A stretch of 30,191 nucleotides of DNA from contig JAMYWO010000110.1 in assembly GCA_024220525.1 (NCBI GenBank), forward strand, positions 5,966-36,156, given 5' to 3'. Below are positions 23,001 to 30,191 of this stretch, one piece after another (position 1 is the first letter of the stretch; every line of letters begins with the position of its first letter). The translations under genes and the position numbers were made by a program. The DNA is from Cochliopodium minus (Eukaryota > Discosea > Himatismenida > Cochliopodiidae). Below the pieces are notes generated by a model. It made no database searches and was not told where the DNA came from. It was given only the letters and a program-made list of their open reading frames with translations.

Positions 23001-25622
23001 ATCTTCTGTACGATCTTAAGGATAAAGGGCAAATGGAAAAGCTTTGGAAAGATTTGGAGTTGATAAGTTGCAACACCAAAAAAAGTGGGAAGAGATACAT
23101 TTTCGTCAATAACTGTGTTTTCAAGTTGTTCAAGTTTTCCTACTGGAGAAACCCCAAGATCCGCATTTCCGATGATGAGCACCTCCAAAAATTCGCCGAT
23201 GATTTGCACGACAAAGAGAAGATGTGGAAGTTGGCTGCTACTCATGGCATTCCTTATGCTGATCTTATCTATTTCTATATACAACAAAGGGTAACTATTT
23301 GATTTTTTTATTATTTTTAAACTTATAACTTTATTTTAAAAAAAATATATAACAGGCTGGCCCAATTAAAGGAAAATCTTCTTCATTTTTTCCCAACCCT
23401 AGTAAATTGTCAAGACAAAAAAAAAGCTTTTACACTGCCATCGAAAAAATCATCAAGACTCCTTCCATCAGAAAAGGAACTGTGAAAACACTCTTACAGA
23501 AGTTTAGCGACAACGAAAAGTCTTCGATCTTTTGTTCGTACATGAAACACACTAAGTTAGAGACGAGTGAAATTCCAATCACTGAGCAATGGAAGTTTCC
23601 TGGAATGAATATGTGCAAGGAAGTTGTTAACTGGGAAGCTCTTTCTTCGGAAATGAACTTGCAAAACGTGAAAACGTGCAAAAAAATCATCAAGACTTTG
23701 CAGAATGATCCTGGTTGGAACGCCGCAAAAAACTCGATCATGATCAAGGACAAAACACCAATCAACTACAAAATACCTTCTACTGTCGAAGAGTTTAATG
23801 ATTCTTTTTCTTTTTGCTTCAATTTCACTGATCTCTTGCATTCGAATCTCGAATCCAACTTGTCCAACATCATAGATCCCAACAAGCTGGGTTACAAAGG
23901 TTTCAATTTCACAAACAGAGAGCTCTTTTTGCTGGAGATCTCCAAGTATTCCATTTACTATAACATACGCGACCAAGACTGGCAAGAAAGTTTGTACTCT
24001 AGTTTTACCAAGCAAGATATCCAAAAGTGCGTGGATTACTTGATCGAAGAAAAAATAATTGTGGAAGCCAAGATAGTCGGCATTCAATACAAAATCTCCA
24101 GCGCCATCATCAAGGATTTCAGCTACAATTTACCCAAGTCCTTGTGGGATGCGAAACAAGAGGTGGCCAAGAAAACCTACGACAACGTAAATGTGGAAAC
24201 TCTTCCACCCCCAAAACTTGCCTCACTTGTGTTCCAAATGGCTAGCGGAAATATTTTCATAAATCCCGAAATAGAAAGCATCCAAAGTACTACCCATCCA
24301 GTTCTAGAAAAAAGTCCTCCGCATCAAGTCATTCCTATCCCCCAACCTCCCAAACCCAAACAAAAACCCGCCAAACAAAGCAAGAAGGTGGCTGTTAAAA
24401 AAGTTCCTAAAAAGGTTCTCGTTCAGGTTCCTGACGACAAACTCTTCTCCCTTTACATCGAGAAGTCCCAAAACATGCCTGTTTACAACTTTGGGGATGT
24501 GATTGGCGAGGGTGATCTTCTCTCTGGAAACAACAACAACAACAATAACAATAACAACATCGAAATCAACAACTCCAATCTCATCCTGGAAAATAACACA
24601 GTTCCTATCCAAGAGAACATCACGAACAATGAGATCACCCCGAATGATCTTTTTGATCAATCCAGTATATTTTTTATTTTTATCTTTAACTTTTCAATTT
24701 TATAAGTTTCAATTTAATCATTATTTCATTCTATAAATAACATTTCTTTTCGTTTTATTTTTTATTTTAAATTTTTATTTTTAACTTAATTTTTATTTTT
24801 ATTTTCTTTTTTTATTTTTATTTTTATTTTCTTTTTTTATTTTTATTTTTATTTTAACTTTAAAAGTGTACACTATGGAGTACCAAGAAGAAAGGTACAA
24901 TGATGACATGGAAGACGAGGACGAATACAAGCCCAAGTACATCAATGACTCTGATGACGACTATGTCTATTCCTCTGACGAGGACGACTATGTACCTTCA
25001 AAGAGGTACAATACCAGAAAGCGCAAAAGAAAAGTCCAATCTAACCATAATTCATCTGAAGGCAAAATTTTAAACTATTTTTTAAAACTTTTTTTTTAAT
25101 ATTAATTTTTTTATTTTTATTAATTGTTCTATTACATCTTAAAATTTTTGAAAATTAAAGTTGATTTATTTGTTTTTTTCTCACCAAACTTTTTAATAAT
25201 TTAATTTCGATGAATATTTCCAAATAATTATAATAAATAAATTAAAATTTTACAGAAACATTTTTGATAACATTTTATTTGCGATCTTAGATGACGAAGA
25301 TGAGAAATCAGAAGACTCGAGCGAGATGGGAGCAGGAGAGTTCACCTTCGATACCTTCGACATCTCCCTCAAATTAGTGCATCCAATGCATGTAGCACCT
25401 AAAAACGAGCTGAACACTTTCGAGGGAGATTTTGTCTTCACCGAGGACCCTTTCTTCGAGAAAATCACTCCCATCAAAGACATCTCCCTCCCCACTTTGA
25501 CCAAGGTTTTGATTTGGATGAGGAACAGGGGCTGGAAGGACTTGGAGAGGCAGCTTGCCATCAACATCTTTGACTTGTTGACTCTTATGGGTAACAAAGG
25601 TTCTACTTTCGATCAGTTCATC
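20093..25622 (+). CDS. TFIIIC largest-subunit-like protein (GTF3C1/Tfc3 type), 3' end missing
   Basis: Fourteen exons join in frame to 1442 residues: 20093-20156, 20216-20624, 20806-21185, 21241-21313, 21370-21412, 21466-21688, 21757-22092, 22140-22233, 22304-22564, 22619-22726, 22792-23290, 23356-24664, 24867-25061 and 25291-25622. The N-terminus resembles GTF3C1: a winged-helix start (IAFEGHDSKNKVSLLKLWAL), then EETSRSRFKGF, similar to the ERLGRSRWQGEL segment. Later winged-helix-like stretches (KRDINRYLEVLEKVGFIES) and MEKLWKDLELISCNT, like the family's YWxxLE motif, follow in the expected order. That subunit binds the B-box of tRNA genes to recruit RNA polymerase III. A Pro/Lys linker, an Asn run and an acidic stretch with a basic RKRKRK motif lie in the last third. 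Similarity is remote and judged by eye. A large unrelated winged-helix protein is the alternative. Coding stops at donor GTAACT beside a repeat, so the C-terminus is absent. Confidence 0.62.
24530..24559 (+). repeat. AAC-type trinucleotide run encoding poly-Asn
   Basis: About ten consecutive Asn codons (AAC with some AAT) lie in exon 12 of the TFIIIC-like gene. They are followed by more Asn-rich sequence in a linker between structured parts. Such runs commonly vary in length between strains. Confidence 0.85.
24665..24866 (+). repeat. Intron filled with TTTTTA-type repeat
   Basis: This is intron 12 of the TFIIIC-like gene, from donor GTATAT to acceptor TTTAAAAG. It contains repeated TTTTTATTTT and TTTTCTTTTTT units from about 24755 to 24855. 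It is longer than most introns here, and the excess is the repeat. Confidence 0.7.
25062..25290 (+). other. Candidate GC-AG intron of the TFIIIC-like gene
   Basis: Exon 13 is open to TCATCTGAAG and is followed by GCAAAATTTT; no GT donor in usable phase lies nearby. The acceptor GATCTTAG at 25283-25290 restores the frame and continues the acidic run (SSEDDEDEKSED). Reading on without splicing gives a stop about ten codons later. The GAAG|GC exon edge fits known GC donors. Confidence 0.55.
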
Positions 25623-25709
25623 GTAACTTTCTTTTTCAAATTGGAATTTTTATTTATTATTAATATTTTTTATTTTCATTTCTTATTTTATATTTTTTAT
25701 TTAATTTTA

Positions 25710-25805
25710 ATTACTAATTTTTAATTTTTAATTTTTAATTTTAATTTTAATTTTAATTTTAATTTTAATTTTAATTTTAATTTTAATTTTAATTTTAATT
25801 TTTAT
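25710..25805. repeat. TTTTAA simple-sequence array between two converging genes
   Basis: A run of TTTTTAA passes into about a dozen TTTTAA copies, the same unit and orientation as at 1-84. It lies between the last visible + strand exon (ends 25622) and the last visible - strand exon (ends 25850). The stretch 25623-25849 holds nothing else coding. Confidence 0.93.
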
Positions 25806-25849
25806 TTTTAAACTTTTAAATTTTTTAATTTTCAAATTTTTTCTTTTAC

Positions 25850-27002
25850 CAACATTCAAACCGTTTTTCTCGATGAACAAAATGGTGTCGGCGATGATGA
25901 GGGGGATGGTGTCAGAATCAGGGTTGAAAATGTACTCGAGCGCTTGCGTTTGTTGAGGCCCATTTTTGGAGTTACTAAAGTGTTTTTCTGCGTCTCTCTT
26001 CTTCCCCAATACCTCATTATCTATTTTTGGAAATAACTAAAGGAAATAAAATTAAAAAAAAATATAAAATATAAAATAAAAAATAAAAAATAAAAAATGA
26101 AAAATGAAAAAAATAAATAAAAATAAAAATAAAAAATAAAAAATGTCAAAGAAATTTTCGAAACCAAAAATAAATTAAAAAGATAAATTTAGAAACAGAA
26201 CAAAAAAATGAAAATAAAAATATAAATAAAAAATAAAATAAAAAATAAAATAATGTAATGGTTTTAAATCATTCATAAAAATTAAATTAATCTTTAAATG
26301 AAAGAGTTTTCAAAATAAGTTTCTTGGAAAGAAAAATTGAATTAATATAAAAAAAAATTAAATTTTTGACATTGAAAGGGTATTAAATGATTGATTATAA
26401 ATCGATTTGAAAGGAGGGGAAGCAATTACCAAACATCTCTTCCTCACAAATGAAGATTTGCTCATCACTTTGGTGAATTCCCAATTCCATCTGAAGCCGT
26501 AGAGATAGCCATCTTTATCTGTCACTTCTGATTTGAAGATCTCATAGTTCTTCTTGCTTACATGTTCCATCACTGTCTTTTCTTTTATTGAATCAAATTT
26601 ATTTTAAATTGTGATATCAATTATATTAATAAAAGATGATAAGGATATAATAAAGAAAGAATTTAAACACTTCTATTTCATATTATATTCTCATAATATT
26701 TTTTAAATCTAGAAATATTTATCAATTTTTTTTAAACATCCATACCTAATTCCTTTGGCAATATTGCTCCATCCTAAAGATCAAAAATTATTATAATTTT
26801 TTGATAGGAATTCAAAGTTTTTGTTGGGAAAAACTGTACTTGATCTGTGAGTGATTTCCTTTCGTAGATGAGAAGATTTTTTTCTGACCATCCTATATAT
26901 ATACGGGGGGTAAGAAGGATGTGAAATATTTTAGAGATATTTACCAAAAAAGGGAATATATCTTTGATTTTCAAAAACAATTATTTTCTTTTTGTTTTGC
27001 AT
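25850..27002 (-). CDS. Dysferlin-domain protein leading into a RhoGAP domain, 3' end missing
   Basis: Exons (high to low) are 27002-26945, 26892-26840, 26773-26746 (28 nt), 26581-26430 and 26036-25850. GT-AG splicing and frame continuity give 159 residues so far. The N-terminus, IIVFENQRYIPFFGWSEKNL, matches the DysF-N consensus (ENQR...GWS...L). Residues about 77-98 (TDKDGYLYGFRWNWEFTKVM, then SSFVRKRCL) match DysF-C with its Arg-rich end. These modules occur in dysferlin, TECPR1 and Pex30-type peroxins, where they act at membranes. The last exon carries DTIPLIIADTILFIEKNGLN, close to the start of RhoGAP domains (IPxIVxxxIxxIExxGLxxEGIFR). The catalytic arginine would lie in the next exon, which is not visible because a repeat intervenes. 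If correct, the protein would link a membrane module to Rho/Rac inactivation. Confidence 0.72.
26037..26429 (-). repeat. Long A/T intron with AAAAATA-type repeats
   Basis: This is intron 4 of the dysferlin-domain gene, from donor GTAATTGC to acceptor CCTTTAG. Between about 26045 and 26250 the + strand is a mosaic of AAAATA and AAAAATA units. No coding sequence is visible in it. Confidence 0.65.
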
Positions 27003-27316
27003 ATCAAATTGTTTGTTATATCTGTCTATTGATCAAACTTTTCTTTCAAAAATCAATTTTATTTTATAAAATGAACATTTGTTCAGAAAATTTGAATATC
27101 TGTTTATTCGATAGACTCTAATCAAAATATTCCTTTTCTCTCAAGCATTTGTGAAATAATCACACATTAATAAAATCTCGCTTTCAAACAATATATATCG
27201 ATATATTATCTTCTTTGAATTTTCCATTTGTAACTTTTTTAAATCAATGAATTTTCTGATCTATCCATCACCCTCCAGATCATTTTCGATAAATTAATTT
27301 TTTATAAACAAAAAAA
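27003..27316. promoter_or_regulatory. Shared spacer between divergent genes (DysF-RhoGAP / Nudix)
   Basis: These 314 bp between divergent start codons should contain both promoters. The sequence is A/T-rich. ATATATATCGATATAT near 27191-27206 is close to a palindrome, but nothing shows that it is a binding site. Confidence 0.4.
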
Positions 27317-28739
27317 ATGGAAAACCAACAAGAAATAAAATTTGAAGGGAAAGAAGATAGATATAGAGGATTCACAATCCCCGAAATCCAGAGCGAATTG
27401 CTCGAACCCAACAGATTCAAAGAAGCGCTGAAATATAATTTGAGATATTTCGAAGAGAAGAAATATAGGGGAATATGGATAAAGGTAAGGGGATACCATA
27501 AAACTCATAATAAAGGAAAAATTAAACAATTTTTATAATCAAGATTAAAATTGGTAAGGATAAATATTTCAGTGAAAAAAAAAAAAAAAATTTATTCTTA
27601 TTTAAAATTAATTTATTAAATAGAAAATTCAAATTTGATTCCGCTTTTGGCAGAAGAAGGCTTCTATTTTCACCACAGCAAAAAGACGCACGTGGTAATG
27701 ACAAAGTGGCTCCCCAAAGACGAAGTGGACAACCTTCCATTACAAGGAAGCACATACATAGGTGTAGGTGGGTTTGTACTGAATAAGAATAACGAGTTGC
27801 TCGTTGTAACTGAAAAATGGTGAAAAAAAAAATTTAAAATTTTTTTTGAACTATTATTTTTTAATTATAAATTTTATTTATTATTTTAATTATTTTTTTT
27901 TATTATTTTTATGAAATTTTTTAATTATTTTCAATTATTTTTTATTTATTTTTTAAGAAGGTTTTTAATAAGTTTTTTAATTATTTTACAATTATTTTAT
28001 AATTTTTAAATAATTCTTCATGATTTATTTTTATTTTTTTATTTTTTACTTTTTTTTTTATAATTTTTTTTAAATTTAACTTTAAAAAAAGGTTTCCTGA
28101 ACAACTGAAAATTCCAACTGGACTCGTTGATCCTAACGAGAACATTCCCGACGCAGCAATAAGAGAAGTTTTCGAAGAAACAGGCATCAAAACCAAATTT
28201 CACAGCTTAGTTTGCTTCAAAGAAAGGTAAACTAAAAAAAAAAAAAAAATATTTAATAATTATTAATTGATTACTTTATCAATAAAAAAATTTTGAATTA
28301 AAAATAATAATATTTTTTTGAATTAATAAAATTTTTTTGAATTAATAAAATTTTTTTTTTTTAATAAAAAATGATTAAAAGGCATGATGGATTGTTTGGA
28401 GCCACTGACATTTTTTTCATCGCAAGATTAGAACCTTTGGATTTTGAAATTAAAGCAGATCCTAAAGAAATAGCTTCGTGTTATTGGATCAAACTCGAAG
28501 GTAGAGAATCATTCATCCAATTTTAAAAAACTTTATTCAATAATTTAAATTATTTTTTAGAGTACATCAATAACCCAAGCGTCAACTCTTTTCATAAATC
28601 CATAGCTAAAATCGCTTTGAGAAATACTAACAAGAGTGAACTGGAGTTTTCTAATGTTCTTGTAAAGGCTCCTTACAATGACAACATCCACAGCATGTTT
28701 TATTCTTCTATTGAAGAAAATCTCAACTCAAAAATCTAG
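27317..28739 (+). CDS. Nudix hydrolase, NUDT6/plant NUDT2-8 type, six exons
   Basis: Exons are 27317-27484, 27544-27553 (10 nt), 27624-27819, 28092-28226, 28382-28500 and 28561-28739. They give exactly 268 residues and end at TAG. The N-terminal half is the pre-Nudix module of this subfamily (YRGIWIKIKIENSNLIPLLA, then EEGFYFHHS and TKWLP). GVGGFVLN opens the catalytic fold. The Nudix box at residues 135-157 is perfect: G135, E141, R149, E150, E153, E154, G156 and I157 satisfy GX5EX7REUXEEXGU, so metal binding and hydrolysis should be intact. Members of this subfamily hydrolyse nucleoside diphosphates linked to another group (ADP-ribose, NADH, ADP-glucose, CoA) or are NUDT6-like with unclear substrate; sequence alone cannot choose. 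No targeting signal is obvious. The gene looks complete. Confidence 0.94.
27544..27553 (+). other. 10-nt microexon of the Nudix gene
   Basis: ATTAAAATTG is flanked by an acceptor (TATAATCAAG) and a donor (GTAAGGAT). It is needed for frame. Exon 1 ends in phase 0 and exon 3 is open only if one base precedes it. Joining exon 1 directly to exon 3 gives a stop after four codons. With the microexon the protein reads WIKIKIENSNLIP, matching the family's WxKIPIExxxLIP segment. Confidence 0.85.
27820..28091 (+). repeat. Long A/T-only intron of the Nudix gene
   Basis: This intron (donor GTGAAAAAAA, acceptor AAAAAAAG) is 272 nt of nearly pure T/A with many ATTATTTT-like words. It splits the codon for the Trp just before the Nudix box. 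Nothing else is seen in it. Confidence 0.6.
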
Positions 28740-28986
28740 AAGAAAACAACTTTAAAAATCAATTAAATAATATTTAATTTTTACATGTGTCAAAAAAAAT
28801 TAAAAAATCATTCATCATATTGTAGATATATCTTCTCATATTTACATATAAGGTGATTTGAATAATTTTACGAATTATTTTTCCTAATGTTAATTCTTTT
28901 TAAATTTTAATTTAAAATAAATTTATATTTGACAAAAAAAAAGTTGAAGTAATCAAAATGCATAAAAATTCTCTCCGAGAAAGAAA
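28740..28986. other. Tail-to-tail spacer
   Basis: This A/T-rich spacer separates the stop of the Nudix gene from the stop of the gene on the opposite strand. It should hold both 3' ends. No canonical AATAAA is obvious just after the Nudix stop, and no ORF or RNA gene is visible. Confidence 0.5.
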
Positions 28987-30191
28987 TCAATTCTGATCAT
29001 CCAACAATAAATAAACTTCATCCTGATTCTTGCTCTTGGTCTTGCGCAACATGAGGGTGTTCTTCTTCTTGGTCTTCTCCAAATACTCCAACTCCGAGTT
29101 ATTGGGGGTGATGAGTTCATCTTCGAAAAGCTCGTAAATAGTGCTGAAACTCAAGTCACTCTTATACTTTCCAATGACAGTATACTCAGCTTCAACACAA
29201 TATTGAATAGGACAATAAATAATCCATAAACAACTTAAAACACATAATAAACGGACGAAACAATTGTCAAGAATTTTGTTGCAAGTGTTGTTGGGGAGGA
29301 CGCGGACGTTTTGGTTGCCTAGCACGATTCCTCCTGAGAAGTGGGGCACGTTGTACAGCTCCAGTATTCGTGGCTTGATGATCCCGTTGATTTTCTCTGC
29401 GATTCGGCGGAAGTCTATGTCCACTTTCTGTTTGAAAAATAAAAATGATTAATCGAAAATTAATTTATTTTTTTAAGAAATTAATTTGATTTATTTCAGA
29501 AATTAATGAAATAAATTAATTTAATTGATGAATTTTTTAAAAAGATATAATATTAAAATTAAGTAAAAAAAATAAAGTGAAATTAAAGTAAAAAAAGAAG
29601 AAAATAATTAAAACAAAGTTTTAGAAAAATTTAAAAATTAAATTGTGAAAATTAAGTTTAAAAAAAATTAAAATTGAAAAAAATCAAGGAAATTTTAAAG
29701 AATCAAAAAAAAAACTTTTTTTTTATTAAAAAAAAATTGAAGAATTTAAAAGAATTAAGAGATTTACTTTCTGGTAAATAAGTAAACGGATTGCATTTGT
29801 ACTTTCACAAAAACGTTGGACTTCGGAAAGGCCGCGGAGAACAGGGGGATGAGGAGAAATGAGCCCCTCCAAATTTACATTGTGCCTCCACACTGTGTGT
29901 TGTTTGATGTTTCCGTTTACACTTGTTTCGTGCCATGCTCTCGCTTGGTAACTCACTAAATAAAAATTAATAAATAAACAAAAATAAATATGAAATGAAA
30001 AATTGAAAATTTTTAATAAAAAAAAAATAAAAAATAAAAATAAAATGAATAAATAATAAAAAATTTTAAAAAATGAAAATAAATAATAAAAAATGAAAAT
30101 AAAAAATAAAAAATGAAAATAAAAATACCTTCAGAAGCCATCTTTCCTACAGTAAACTTTTCATTTTTGATTACAATGGAGACAAACATGG
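28987..30191 (-). CDS. Uncharacterised protein with a hydrophobic segment, 5' end uncertain
   Basis: Exons (high to low) are 30189 or beyond to 30129, 29955-29768 and 29427-28987. GT-AG splicing and exact frame give 229 residues from the Met at 30189. That Met is two bases from the window edge, so it may be internal. I do not recognise the family, although the sequence looks constrained, for example HTVWRHNVNLEGLISPHPPV and LELYNVPHFSGGIVLGNQNV. A Cys-rich hydrophobic stretch near residues 142-162 (LLCVLSCLWIIYCPIQYC) is a likely membrane segment. The C-terminal 60 residues are charged and Lys-rich. The first two exons use GC-rich codons like the 3' parts of the long genes here, which hints that more protein lies upstream. 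Confidence 0.62.
29956..30128 (-). repeat. Intron with AAAATAAAAAAT repeats
   Basis: This intron of the right-edge gene (donor GTATTTTT, acceptor TTATTTAG on the - strand) consists of repeated AAAATAAA and AAATGAAAAT words on the + strand. The next intron down (29428-29767, 340 nt) is similar A/T-rich filler without a clear repeat unit. Confidence 0.6.

Noticed and set aside
24867-25090. Separate small acidic protein gene starting at an ATG near 24876
   Set aside because: An acceptor (TTTAAAAG) sits right before it, and the frame joins exactly to the preceding exon, so it is an exon of the TFIIIC-like gene.
27191-27206. ATATATATCGATATAT near-palindrome as a regulatory site
   Set aside because: Short A/T palindromes are expected by chance at this composition, and no second copy appears in the other divergent spacers.
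29170-29275. AT-rich hydrophobic stretch of the right-edge gene as an unspliced intron
   Set aside because: Removing the only plausible GT-AG segment (67 nt) shifts the frame into an early stop, while leaving it in keeps 147 codons open.
1-30191. Transposons, virus-like elements, tRNA genes or CRISPR arrays
   Set aside because: No reverse transcriptase, integrase, transposase, capsid-type or tRNA-like sequence was seen on either strand, and no spaced direct repeats other than A/T microsatellites.

Overview
The window looks like nuclear DNA of an AT-rich, intron-rich unicellular eukaryote. Introns and spacers are nearly pure A/T with long homopolymers. Exons are about 25-55 % GC. Introns are mostly short (about 45-80 nt, a few of 180-430 nt) and obey GT-AG. 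The gene content (RasGEF, RapGAP and RhoGAP regulators, RCC1 and dysferlin domains, a tetraspanin, Asn- and Lys-rich linkers) fits an amoeboid or flagellate protist such as Amoebozoa, Heterolobosea or Anaeramoebae. I cannot place it more precisely. I saw no rRNA, tRNA, CRISPR, transposon or virus-like element.

Layout. 1-84 is a TTTTAA array, followed by an unresolved stretch with coding-like pieces (164-298 and about 426-990, + strand). 1143-4367 (-) is a nine-exon RapGAP-domain protein. It stands head-to-head with 4694-14036 (+), a giant (about 2990 residues, incomplete) UBA / LamG-like / UBA-like pair / FN3 / SPRY protein. Around 14040-14340 there is a block of simple repeats with one N. 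From it the - strand gene 14302-18670 runs outward: a seven-exon RCC1-REM-RasGEF protein. That gene is head-to-head with a four-exon tetraspanin (19076-19955, +). Next comes 20093-25622 (+), fourteen exons of a protein resembling the largest TFIIIC subunit. A second TTTTAA array (about 25710-25805) separates it from 25850-27002 (-), a dysferlin-domain protein leading into a RhoGAP domain. That gene is head-to-head with a complete six-exon Nudix hydrolase (27317-28739, +) that carries a 10-nt microexon. 28987-30191 (-) is an uncharacterised, probably membrane-anchored protein that reaches the window edge.

Several genes regulate small GTPases (RasGEF, RapGAP, RhoGAP), but they have separate promoters and I do not claim a functional cluster. 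The most striking large-scale observations are these. (1) At both repeat blocks (14.0-14.3 kb and 25.6-25.85 kb) two converging genes appear to stop mid-gene at splice donors, which points to contig joins made through AT repeats. (2) In the long genes GC content climbs from the 5' end (about 17-32 %) to the 3' part (about 45-57 %).

All exon boundaries were worked out by eye from splice consensus, frame continuity and family similarity. Domain names come from remembered family consensus, not from a search.
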